A DNA stretch of 20,395 bases from AC2028 sp002373595 (lineage in GTDB: Bacteria; Bacillota; Clostridia; Lachnospirales; Lachnospiraceae): positions 1 to 20,395 of the forward strand of contig CAMOIX010000040.1 of the NCBI GenBank assembly GCA_946616365.1, written 5' to 3'. Made by a program: the position numbers and the translations under genes. Below the pieces are notes generated by a model that was given only the letters and a program-made list of their open reading frames with translations, made no database searches and was not told the origin of the DNA. Below, piece after piece: positions 9,366 to 15,500 of this stretch; positions within the stretch are counted from its first letter, which is position 1; each line of letters opens with the position of its first letter.

Positions 9366-9581
9366 TTAAATCTGGCTAAGCAACATATATAATTCTTTTG
9401 CCTCGTCTTCGGTAAGTGTGATTCCTTTGCCCATTTTTTCATGATCCGGAGCCCAATCTCGGATATCCAACTTTGCTTCTGCTCCGTTCCATGATATTCG
9501 GTTAAGTTCTTTCTTCCAACCCTTCGAATTCTCGGATAATACCCCTATCTCCTCAACTATTTCATAGGAAAAATCTGCCAT
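9366..9581 (-). CDS. ydbC: YdbC-family PC4-like ssDNA-binding protein
   Basis: A 71-residue protein matching the bacterial PC4/YdbC family of small dimeric proteins that bind single-stranded DNA. Landmarks are the segment from W22 to W31 (KELNRIS between the tryptophans) and DIRDWAPDHEKMGKGITLT at 39-57, both strongly conserved in YdbC. Start choice: an upstream in-frame ATG at 9593 would add four residues, but its own codons contain the ribosome site GGAGG, 5 bases before the ATG at 9581, so 9581 is preferred. It is the first gene of the left operon, 30 bases ahead of the giant helicase, with no terminator between. It may be an ordinary host gene whose promoter now drives an inserted defence cluster, or a working part of it. 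Confidence 0.85.
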   Translation of the reverse strand: MADFSYEIVEEIGVLSENSKGWKKELNRISWNGAEAKLDIRDWAPDHEKMGKGITLTEDEAKELYMLLSQI

Positions 9582-9647
9582 ATCTGCCTCCATTAACCTA
9601 CTTTTTCTTATTTCCAGTCCGTCATCATGTATTTTAGCTATCGGACC

Positions 9648-9664
9648 TGTTTATTTTATCACAA
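9648..9664 (-). promoter_or_regulatory. Candidate extended -10 promoter for the ydbC-led operon
   Basis: On the minus strand TGATAAAAT (9661-9653) fits an extended -10 (TGn plus TAAAAT), about 70 bases before the ydbC start. The -35 position holds only a weak ATGAAA-like hexamer. Just downstream, CAGGTCCG and CGGACTGG (plus-strand 9614-9649) can pair as a bulged 7-bp stem at the very start of the transcript. The rest of the gap between the lysM stop and ydbC (9594-9732) is AT-rich, with no gene and no convincing terminator. Confidence 0.4.
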
Positions 9665-9732
9665 TCTGCCCCATTTTTCATTATTTTCCAAGCGTTGTTT
9701 GTGCATTTTTACCCGATTTCAGGGCATTTTCT

Positions 9733-10074
9733 TCAATACACATACTCCTCCGAATAATATGGTATAGCTATAACACTTCCGGTGCGGAGGTGGGCGTGTT
9801 CGCTGAGGGAATTGATGCCGGCGACTTCGTGGATGTAGGAGGCGATGGTGTAGTGCTCAGAGTCATAGTACTGCTCGGCTATGGATTCAAGAGTGTCGCC
9901 GTAGCTGACGGTATAATAGGTATAATACTTATAGCTCACCTTCTCATCCGAGGTGCTGTATGCTTTGGATATGATAGCGAAGGGAACCGCTACTGCTATG
10001 ATCACGGAGAGGACGATCCCGATAAACTTTAACTCCGCTTTTCTGATTACGATATTACAAATTCTGATACACAT
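9733..10074 (-). CDS. Small membrane-anchored LysM-domain protein (YneA-like architecture)
   Basis: 113 residues: a short basic N-terminus, one transmembrane helix at about 16-36, a short linker, and one LysM peptidoglycan-binding domain at about 54-105 (YTVSYGDTLESIAEQYY through IPYY). A C-out orientation placing LysM in the cell wall is expected. Length and layout resemble the Firmicutes SOS cell-division inhibitor YneA, but I see no LexA box (GAAC-type dyad) in the leader and no lexA nearby, so the name is not assigned. AGAGG lies 9 bases before the ATG, inside one arm of a long leader hairpin (10081-10157). It stands between two transcription units and is probably a host gene. Confidence 0.8.
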   Translation of the reverse strand: MCIRICNIVIRKAELKFIGIVLSVIIAVAVPFAIISKAYSTSDEKVSYKYYTYYTVSYGDTLESIAEQYYDSEHYTIASYIHEVAGINSLSEHAHLRTGSVIAIPYYSEEYVY

Positions 10075-10080
10075 CTACAT

Positions 10081-10157
10081 ACACCTCTTGATCTTAAACT
10101 CACTTTACATCTGCAGATTTTCCCTGCCTGCAAGTAAGATTCTAAATCAGGAGGTGT
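10081..10157 (-). promoter_or_regulatory. Long imperfect stem-loop in the lysM leader, hiding its ribosome site
   Basis: Read on the minus strand, ACACCTCCTGAT (10157-10146) pairs with ATCAAGAGGTGT (10092-10081) at 11 of 12 positions. The stem continues inwards through U-G and A-U pairs, a single bulge, then CTTACTT (10138-10132) with AAGTGAG (10105-10099), and GCAG (10131-10128) with CTGC (10116-10113). The AGAGG of the lysM gene lies in the 3' arm, so the fold would block translation. A weak internal promoter (TTGCAG, 18 bases, TGTAAA) is also possible; transcripts from it would lack the 5' arm. Pairing is seen directly; the regulatory role is inferred. Confidence 0.5.
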
Positions 10158-10160
10158 CCG

Positions 10161-10205
10161 ATAAAAAAGACACATAAAAGCCTCCGCGGTTTTACCTGCG
10201 GAGGC
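10161..10205 (-). terminator. Intrinsic terminator after rsmE
   Basis: GCCTCCGC (10180-10187) and GCGGAGGC (10198-10205) form a perfect 8-bp GC-rich stem, extendable by GG/CC with one bulge. On the minus strand the stem is followed by TTTTATGTGTCTTTTTT (10179-10163). It closes the cysE-prmA-rsmE operon 33 bases after the rsmE stop. Confidence 0.88.
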
Positions 10206-10237
10206 TCGAAAATACTGTATTTATATATGTTTCGCGT

Positions 10238-10999
10238 CTATCCGAAGAGGTACCCGATCCACGCCATCACAGTCATTCCTGCTGTCTCGGTGCGGAGGAT
10301 CCTATCTCCCAGTGTGATGATCCGGGCTCCGGCTTCCTTCGCCTTGGCTACTTCCTTATCATCGAATCCGCCCTCGGGTCCGATAAATACCGCTACACTC
10401 TGTCCGGGCTTAATACCCGATAGGATGCGTCTCGTCTCATCCATAGCGGAGCCTTCCTCTATAGCCATTTCATACGGAAGGAGGATCACATCTTTCCCCG
10501 TCGCATCGGATAATGCTTCATCAAAGCTCATAGGCTTAACTATCTCAGGAACTATGCCCCTCTTTGATTGCTTCGCTGCAGCCTCGGATATAGCCTGCCA
10601 TCTCGCAGTCTTGGAGTCTGCTTTCTTTCCGTCTATCCTGGATACGCATCTGATGCAGTCCACAGGTACGATGGAATGGATCCCGAGTTCAACGCATTTC
10701 TGGATGATCATCTCCATCTTGTCGGACTTGGGTGTCCCCTGATAGAGAGTTACTTTTACAGGCAGCTCTGCTGCCGACTTCTTGATGAATCTGAGTTCAC
10801 AGACGACCGACTCACCTTCAAAAGAGGAAACAGCACATCTGAATTCTCTCTCCTGTGCATCGCCGGGGATACATACGGAGATCTCTTCGCCTACTTTAAG
10901 TCTCAGCACATCCTTGATATGGTGTGCATCGCCGCCGGTGATAGTGACGCGCTTTGCGTCTGTATCTATATCTGTCTCGCTTACAAAGAATCTGTTCAT
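10238..10999 (-). CDS. rsmE: 16S rRNA (uracil1498-N3)-methyltransferase RsmE
   Basis: RsmE methylates N3 of U1498 in helix 44 of 16S rRNA, using SAM bound in a SPOUT knot. The 253-residue protein begins MNRFFV as is usual in the family, and carries IGPEGGF at 206-212 and LGDRILRTETA at 230-240, the knot motifs. An in-frame ATG 30 bases upstream (11029) exists, but it lies inside prmA and adds residues the family does not have. The chosen ATG shares one base with the prmA stop (TGATG), so translation is probably coupled. It is the last gene of cysE-prmA-rsmE. Confidence 0.95.
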   Translation of the reverse strand: MNRFFVSETDIDTDAKRVTITGGDAHHIKDVLRLKVGEEISVCIPGDAQEREFRCAVSSFEGESVVCELRFIKKSAAELPVKVTLYQGTPKSDKMEMIIQKCVELGIHSIVPVDCIRCVSRIDGKKADSKTARWQAISEAAAKQSKRGIVPEIVKPMSFDEALSDATGKDVILLPYEMAIEEGSAMDETRRILSGIKPGQSVAVFIGPEGGFDDKEVAKAKEAGARIITLGDRILRTETAGMTVMAWIGYLFG

Positions 11000-11979
11000 C
11001 AGTTCTTTCTCGCAGTGATGCCGGACCACTCGCCCTGCTCGGATACATCGAGTACTTCAAGTCCCGCATCCGTCATAGCCTTCTTAACGAGGTCTTCCTT
11101 CTCGATAAGGATGCCGGAAGTGATATATATGCCGCCCTGCTTGAGGAACTTAGGAACCTGGGGAGTTAATCCCACGAGGACTTCCGCAAGTATATTTGCG
11201 ACAACTATGTCATATTTGCCATAACCGACTTTCTGTCTGATATCTTCGTCCGTGATCACATTGCCTATGATGAGTTCAAAATCAGCAGGATTGATTCCGT
11301 TTCTCTCACTGTTATCGGCCACAGCAGGTACTGCGCAAGGATCGAGATCCGTTCCTACCGCGTGCTTTGCTCCGCACATGAGGGAGAGTATCGAGAGTAT
11401 ACCGCTGCCCGTTCCCACATCGAGGAGCTGAGTCTCCGGAGTGATATACTTCCTGAGGTTCCTGATGCAGAGCTGAGTCGTATCATGCATACCCGTACCG
11501 AATGCGGTACCGGGATCTATATGAAGTACTTTCATTCCCTCGGGGATCTGTACCTGCTCTTCCTCCCATGAGGGGATGACAAAAATATCATCTATCGTGA
11601 AATGATGGAAATACTTCTTCCAGTTATTGATCCAGTCGATGTCCTCGGTCTCGGAAACTTCCACGCTGCCTTCGCCGACTTCGACATCCCAGCCTCTTAC
11701 TTCTTCAATCGTCTCCTTTATCAGAGAGAGTTTCTCCGACTTCAATGCCTCCACATCTGCGCTGTCTTCGGGGATCTCTACGAAGAAATTAAGGAATGCG
11801 ACTCCGTCATCGTCGGGCACATCAGGCAGGATATCGACGAACATCTGCTCCTTCTCAAGAGGAGAGAGCTGTACCTTATCCTCTATCTGTGCTCCTTCGA
11901 ATCCGACATCATAGAGTTCGGATATGATGATATCCTCAGCCTCTGTCGTAGTCTTTATGCGAAATCTGATCCACTTCAT
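10999..11979 (-). CDS. prmA: Ribosomal protein L11 methyltransferase PrmA
   Basis: PrmA trimethylates amino groups of ribosomal protein L11. The 326 residues include an N-terminal L11-recognition region (about 1-120), DPGTAFGTGMHDTT at 155-168, the SAM motif LDVGTGSG at 186-193, an acidic TDLDP at 210-214 and the catalytic-loop motif NILAEVL at 262-268. Length is normal. GGGAG sits 7 bases before the ATG, and the gene starts 12 bases after the cysE stop. The prmA-rsmE pair is common in Firmicutes. Confidence 0.96.
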   Translation of the reverse strand: MKWIRFRIKTTTEAEDIIISELYDVGFEGAQIEDKVQLSPLEKEQMFVDILPDVPDDDGVAFLNFFVEIPEDSADVEALKSEKLSLIKETIEEVRGWDVEVGEGSVEVSETEDIDWINNWKKYFHHFTIDDIFVIPSWEEEQVQIPEGMKVLHIDPGTAFGTGMHDTTQLCIRNLRKYITPETQLLDVGTGSGILSILSLMCGAKHAVGTDLDPCAVPAVADNSERNGINPADFELIIGNVITDEDIRQKVGYGKYDIVVANILAEVLVGLTPQVPKFLKQGGIYITSGILIEKEDLVKKAMTDAGLEVLDVSEQGEWSGITARKN

Positions 11980-11991
11980 AATTGTCTCCCG

Positions 11992-12975
11992 TCAGATGAT
12001 ATAGAACCAGTTGGTGTCTGCTTCTCTTTCCTTGGTCTCCTCAGTCACGCCGTCGGTATTCTTGATGGAAAGCTCCTGGCTCTTAACGCTTACTCTCGCT
12101 CCGGCCTGTACCGAGGATGTGATGAATACGTTCGATCCGATGACCGCATCATGTCCGATGACGGTATCTCCGCCGAGTATGGAAGCTCCTGCGTAGATCG
12201 TAACTCTGTCCTCGATCGTAGGGTGTCTCTTCTTGCCGCGGAGGCTCTGTCCTCCTCTGGTGGAAAGTGCACCGATCGTAACGCCCTGATATATCTTTAC
12301 ATTATCTCCGATGATGGTCGTCTCTCCGACTACTATGCCCGTACCGTGATCGATGAAGAAATACTTGCCTATCGTAGCGCCGGGATGGATATCGATACCC
12401 GTACGGCTGTGTGCATGCTCGGTCATCATCCTGGGTATAATGGGGATACCGAGGAGATATAGCTCGTGTGCTATCCTCGCAGTAACTATCGCACGCAGTC
12501 CTGGATAGCTTAAGATTATCTCGTTGTGATTAAATGCTGCGGGATCTCCGTCAAAGAATGCTGCTACATCGGTCTCAACATATTCCCTTATCTGAGGGAT
12601 CTTAAGAAGGAACTGTCCGGAGAGCTTCCTGGACTCATCCTCGAGCATAGCCTGATCGAAGTCTCTGTACTTATCGCTCTGTCTGAGTGCGATAGGGATC
12701 TGACGGTTCAGATTGTAGAGGACATCCTCTATGAGCACGCGTATGCGACTGTTGATATTGTAGAATTTATAGGATCTCTCCCTGAAGTATCCGGGGAAGA
12801 TGATCTTGATGAGATTGCTGAGTATGTCATTAACCGCGTCTCTGTCGGGCTGATCAAAGAGCTCGATACGATTGATCACACGATCCGACTTGTAATCATC
12901 GAGGATCGTGGCGACTGTCGATTCAAGTTCCGCCTTGAGAAGGTCTCTGTTTTCCTGTGAATTACTGTATGCCAT
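11992..12975 (-). CDS. cysE: Serine O-acetyltransferase (CysE/EpsC type)
   Basis: Acetylates L-serine with acetyl-CoA to give O-acetylserine, the precursor of cysteine. 327 residues: an alpha-helical N-terminal domain, longer than the 273 residues of E. coli CysE would need, then a left-handed beta-helix of hexapeptide repeats from about 194. Likely active-site residues are D195 and H197 (GIDIHPGA) and H251 (KKRHPT). The C-terminus ends in Ile (WFYII); in classical CysE a C-terminal Ile inserts into cysteine synthase CysK. An ATG six bases upstream (12981) has the ribosome site only one base away, while GGAG lies 7 bases before the ATG at 12975. It is the first gene of the operon with prmA and rsmE. 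No S-box or T-box fits in the short gap to tadA. Confidence 0.93.
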   Translation of the reverse strand: MAYSNSQENRDLLKAELESTVATILDDYKSDRVINRIELFDQPDRDAVNDILSNLIKIIFPGYFRERSYKFYNINSRIRVLIEDVLYNLNRQIPIALRQSDKYRDFDQAMLEDESRKLSGQFLLKIPQIREYVETDVAAFFDGDPAAFNHNEIILSYPGLRAIVTARIAHELYLLGIPIIPRMMTEHAHSRTGIDIHPGATIGKYFFIDHGTGIVVGETTIIGDNVKIYQGVTIGALSTRGGQSLRGKKRHPTIEDRVTIYAGASILGGDTVIGHDAVIGSNVFITSSVQAGARVSVKSQELSIKNTDGVTEETKEREADTNWFYII

Positions 12976-12981
12976 ATTCAT

Positions 12982-13025
12982 TCTCCATTTGCACTGTGTG
13001 AAAATATAATATAGAATTATACACT
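12982..13025. promoter_or_regulatory. Divergent AT-rich promoter region between cysE and tadA
   Basis: Plus strand: TTGCAC (12989-12994), a 17-base spacer and TAGAAT (13012-13017) place the start of tadA RNA near 13024. A second -10-like TATAAT lies at 13005-13010. Minus strand: TATAAT (13021-13016) can serve cysE, although its -35 position is weak. TATAAT and ATTATA form a small dyad (13005-13021), so the two promoters overlap and may compete. Confidence 0.5.
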
Positions 13026-13526
13026 ATGAAAGAGATAAATGCCATTCACGAGAAGTATATGAAAGAGGCTTTAAAGCAGGCGAGGAAAGCTTACGAACTC
13101 GGCGAAGTGCCGATAGGGTGCGTCATCGTAAGAGAAGGCCGTGTGATAGCCAGAGGTTATAACAGGAGAAACACAGACCATACGACTCTTGCACACGCTG
13201 AGCTGACTGCGATTAAGAAAGCAAGCAAGAAGTGTGGGGACTGGCGACTGGAAGACTGCGTATTATATGTCACGCTAGAGCCCTGCCAGATGTGCGCGGG
13301 TGCTATAGTGCAGGCTCGTATCCCCGAGATAGTCATAGGATGCGAGAGTCCGAAGTCGGGAAGCGCCGGATCCGTAATAGACATCCTTAATAATCCCGAG
13401 TTCAATCATCAGGTAAATATACAAAAGGGAATACTTGAGCAGGAATGCTCCGATATATTAAAACTCTTTTTCACGGAACTCCGTAAGAGAAACAAAGCAG
13501 AAAAAGAAAGATCAAAATCAGACTGA
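13026..13526 (+). CDS. tadA: tRNA-specific adenosine(34) deaminase TadA
   Basis: TadA converts A34 of tRNA-Arg(ACG) to inosine at the wobble position. The 166-residue protein has the zinc and catalytic motif HAE at 57-59 and PCQMC at 86-90 (zinc ligands H57, C87, C90; proton shuttle E59), plus the family start HEKYMKEAL. It is the only complete plus-strand gene seen. There is no recognisable ribosome site before the ATG, and the candidate promoters leave a leader of only about 2-9 bases. Its end overlaps the convergent acetyltransferase gene by 9 bases, with no terminator between. Confidence 0.95.
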   Translation: MKEINAIHEKYMKEALKQARKAYELGEVPIGCVIVREGRVIARGYNRRNTDHTTLAHAELTAIKKASKKCGDWRLEDCVLYVTLEPCQMCAGAIVQARIPEIVIGCESPKSGSAGSVIDILNNPEFNHQVNIQKGILEQECSDILKLFFTELRKRNKAEKERSKSD

Positions 13527-14363
13527 CATCCGATATATCTTCATACCTTCAAACATCTCTCCGGTATCATGCATACCGAGTTTCATACACAGATTCACCG
13601 AGGCCGAATTGTCCGGATATACCAGGCTCTGCACTTCGCTGATATCATGCTCACGATGCACATATTCTATGCAGGCTCTGCATGCTTCATATGCATAGCC
13701 CTGTCTCTGATATTTCGTACCGATGATGAATCCGAGCTCCGGGATATCGAATCCTTCTCTGTATGAGATGCCTGCGCGTCCTATGATCTCGCAGTCTTTG
13801 GTATGAGCATATCTTCCGGCTTCGTCCGGCTCGAAGCTTACCTTACGCATCACGGTCCACATTCCGAAGCCGTAGAATTTATATATGTTCTCACGATAGT
13901 CTATCGTGTATTTCTCTTCATCCGCACGGTCTGCAAAGAGATCTTCCGTATAGCGCGTGATCTCGGGATCCGCATATATCTCATAGAATGCATCAAGATC
14001 ATCAAGAGAAGTTTCTTTTATGACAAGTCTGTCGGTTTCTAATATATCCCATGGAATATTTTCTATGCGTCTATATACTCTCTCCAGATAATCGGGAGTG
14101 AGTTCATCGGGATGCGGGATATTGCTTCCCTCAAAGACATATTCCGCTCCGTCGGGGTAAAAGTTGTAAAATAGGGCTTTATTTGTTAACAATTTGGAAG
14201 TCCTCCCTGCAACAAGCAGAGAAGACCCCTGATAAGCCGCCTTTTCCGAAGCGCAAAAAGCCGCAATCCCGCATTTTTCAAGGCCTTCCCGCATGGGAGC
14301 CAGGTCCTTTTCGCCTATTCCGGGCAGGTCAAATATGACATTTTTAAGCAGAAATTCTCTCAT
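13518..14363 (-). CDS. GNAT-family N-acetyltransferase with unassigned N-terminal domain
   Basis: 281 residues. The C-terminal part (about 108-281) is a RimJ/RimL-like GNAT domain: ETDRLVIKETSLDDLDAFYEIY at its start (given here as landmarks 109-130), PELGFIIG at 208-215, the acetyl-CoA loop QRQGYAYEA at 219-227, and NSASVNLCMKLGM at 252-264. The substrate cannot be told from sequence. The first about 105 residues are not part of a standard GNAT fold; the start KNVIFDLPG loosely recalls the first HAD hydrolase motif but lacks the second aspartate, so a degenerate HAD-like domain is possible. AGGGG precedes the ATG by 4 bases. It converges on tadA with a 9-base overlap. Confidence 0.82.
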   Translation of the reverse strand: MREFLLKNVIFDLPGIGEKDLAPMREGLEKCGIAAFCASEKAAYQGSSLLVAGRTSKLLTNKALFYNFYPDGAEYVFEGSNIPHPDELTPDYLERVYRRIENIPWDILETDRLVIKETSLDDLDAFYEIYADPEITRYTEDLFADRADEEKYTIDYRENIYKFYGFGMWTVMRKVSFEPDEAGRYAHTKDCEIIGRAGISYREGFDIPELGFIIGTKYQRQGYAYEACRACIEYVHREHDISEVQSLVYPDNSASVNLCMKLGMHDTGEMFEGMKIYRMSV

Positions 14364-14380
14364 TTGCCCCTGTTTCGTTC

Positions 14381-14400
14381 ATAAATTATTAACAATTTAT
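14381..14400 (-). promoter_or_regulatory. Palindrome and weak promoter before the GNAT gene
   Basis: ATAAATT and AATTTAT are perfect 7-base inverted arms around a 6-base centre, 18 bases before the ATG. On the minus strand TGAACT, a 17-base spacer and TAATAA overlap the palindrome, so it may be an operator on the -10, or only AT-rich promoter DNA. The rest of 14401-14479 shows no gene. Confidence 0.35.
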
Positions 14401-14479
14401 TCTCTTAAAGTTCATTGATTACTCATTTTCTGTCTATTATTGGCCGATATACTGTTTACATAAATAAGAGCGATTAAGC

Positions 14480-14526
14480 AAACTTTTTCATAATAAATGC
14501 CGGTCACCCACAAGGGTAACCGGCAT
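14480..14526 (-). terminator. Intrinsic terminator after fba
   Basis: On the minus strand ATGCCGGTTACCC (14526-14514), loop TTGT and GGGTGACCGGCAT (14509-14497) form a 13-bp stem with one G-U wobble. It is followed by TTTATTATG and a further T/A-rich run. It lies 27 bases after the fba stop. The plus strand also shows a CTTTTT run after the stem, so it may act in both directions. Confidence 0.88.
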
Positions 14527-14553
14527 CCTCCCTTTTTAGGGGTTATTTCTTTC

Positions 14554-15423
14554 TTAGCAATCAGCCTTTCCTACGGAACCGAACATCTCCATCTTTTCCT
14601 TAACGGTAGCCTTGATAGCTTCAGCACCGGGAGCGAGGAGCTTACGAGGATCGAATCCCTTGCCCTCGAGATCCTTGCCTGCCTCGATGTACTTACGGGT
14701 AGCCTCTGCGAATGCAAGCTGGCACTCGGTGTTAACGTTAACCTTGGATACTCCGAGGTTGATAGCTTTCTTTACCATCTCAGCGGGGATTCCGGTACCG
14801 CCGTGAAGAACGAGGGGAAGATCTCCGGTGAGCTTCTGGATAGCATCGAGAGTCTCGAATGAAAGTCCTGCCCAGTTAGCGGGATACTTTCCGTGGATGT
14901 TTCCGATACCTGCTGCGAGGAAATCTACGCCGAGGTCAGCGATCTGCTTGCACTCATTGGGATCAGCGCACTCGCCCATTCCTACAACTCCGTCTTCCTC
15001 TCCGCCGATAGCTCCTACCTCAGCCTCGATCGAAAGTCCTCTGTCGTGAGCTGCCTTAACGAGCTCGGTGGTCTTCTCGATATTCTCAGCGATGGGATAG
15101 TGAGATCCGTCAAACATTATGGATGAAAAACCAGCCTCGATGCACTTGTAGCATCCTTCGTAAGTACCGTGATCAAGGTGAAGAGCTACGGGAACGTCTA
15201 CATCGAGATCCTTGAGCAGTCCGTTTACCATGTTAACAACTACATGATATCCGCCCATGTACTTGCCGGCACCCTCGGAAACACCGAGGATAACGGGGGA
15301 GCGAAGCTCCTTAGCGGTGAGCAGGATGTTCTTGGTCCACTCGAGGTTATTGATATTGAAATGTCCTACAGCATAATGGCCTGCCTTAGCCTTCTTAAGC
15401 ATGTCTGTTGCGTTTACGAGCAT
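14554..15423 (-). CDS. fba: Class II fructose-1,6-bisphosphate aldolase
   Basis: Cleaves fructose 1,6-bisphosphate to dihydroxyacetone phosphate and glyceraldehyde 3-phosphate using a divalent metal. The 289-residue protein shows HLDHG at 82-86 (catalytic D84, metal ligand H85), EAEVGAIGGEEDG at 133-145, GNIHGKYP at 174-181 (H177), LHGGTG at 206-211 (H207) and NVNTE at 229-233, all in family order. Length is that of the FbaA/GatY-type enzymes. AGGAGG lies 8 bases before the ATG. It has its own strong promoter and a strong terminator, so it is mainly a single-gene unit, although read-through from the operon upstream is not blocked by a visible terminator. Confidence 0.96.
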   Translation of the reverse strand: MLVNATDMLKKAKAGHYAVGHFNINNLEWTKNILLTAKELRSPVILGVSEGAGKYMGGYHVVVNMVNGLLKDLDVDVPVALHLDHGTYEGCYKCIEAGFSSIMFDGSHYPIAENIEKTTELVKAAHDRGLSIEAEVGAIGGEEDGVVGMGECADPNECKQIADLGVDFLAAGIGNIHGKYPANWAGLSFETLDAIQKLTGDLPLVLHGGTGIPAEMVKKAINLGVSKVNVNTECQLAFAEATRKYIEAGKDLEGKGFDPRKLLAPGAEAIKATVKEKMEMFGSVGKADC

Positions 15424-15471
15424 TTGGGATACCTCCTTTGATAGTGAATTGTAAGTCCACAGAACGTTAAT

Positions 15472-15500
15472 ATTATATCATAGTACAGGAGAAAATTAAA
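15472..15500 (-). promoter_or_regulatory. Promoter of fba (extended -10)
   Basis: TGATATAAT on the minus strand (TATAAT at 15477-15472) is a consensus extended -10. A 17-base spacer leads to TTTAAT at 15500-15495 as a weak -35, which overlaps the stop codon of the upstream lipid kinase gene. The leader before fba would be about 40 bases. Confidence 0.62.

Noticed and set aside
9582..9593. First ATG (9593) of the ydbC-like gene
   Set aside because: GGAGG lies after this ATG and 5 bases before the next in-frame ATG at 9581, which also fits the family's N-terminus.
10999..11029. Upstream ATG (11029) for rsmE
   Set aside because: It lies within prmA, lacks a ribosome site and adds ten residues absent from a family that begins MxRFFV.
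11602..12462. 286-codon plus-strand frame across prmA and cysE
   Set aside because: Antisense to two well-supported genes and spans their junction; no motifs and no ribosome site.
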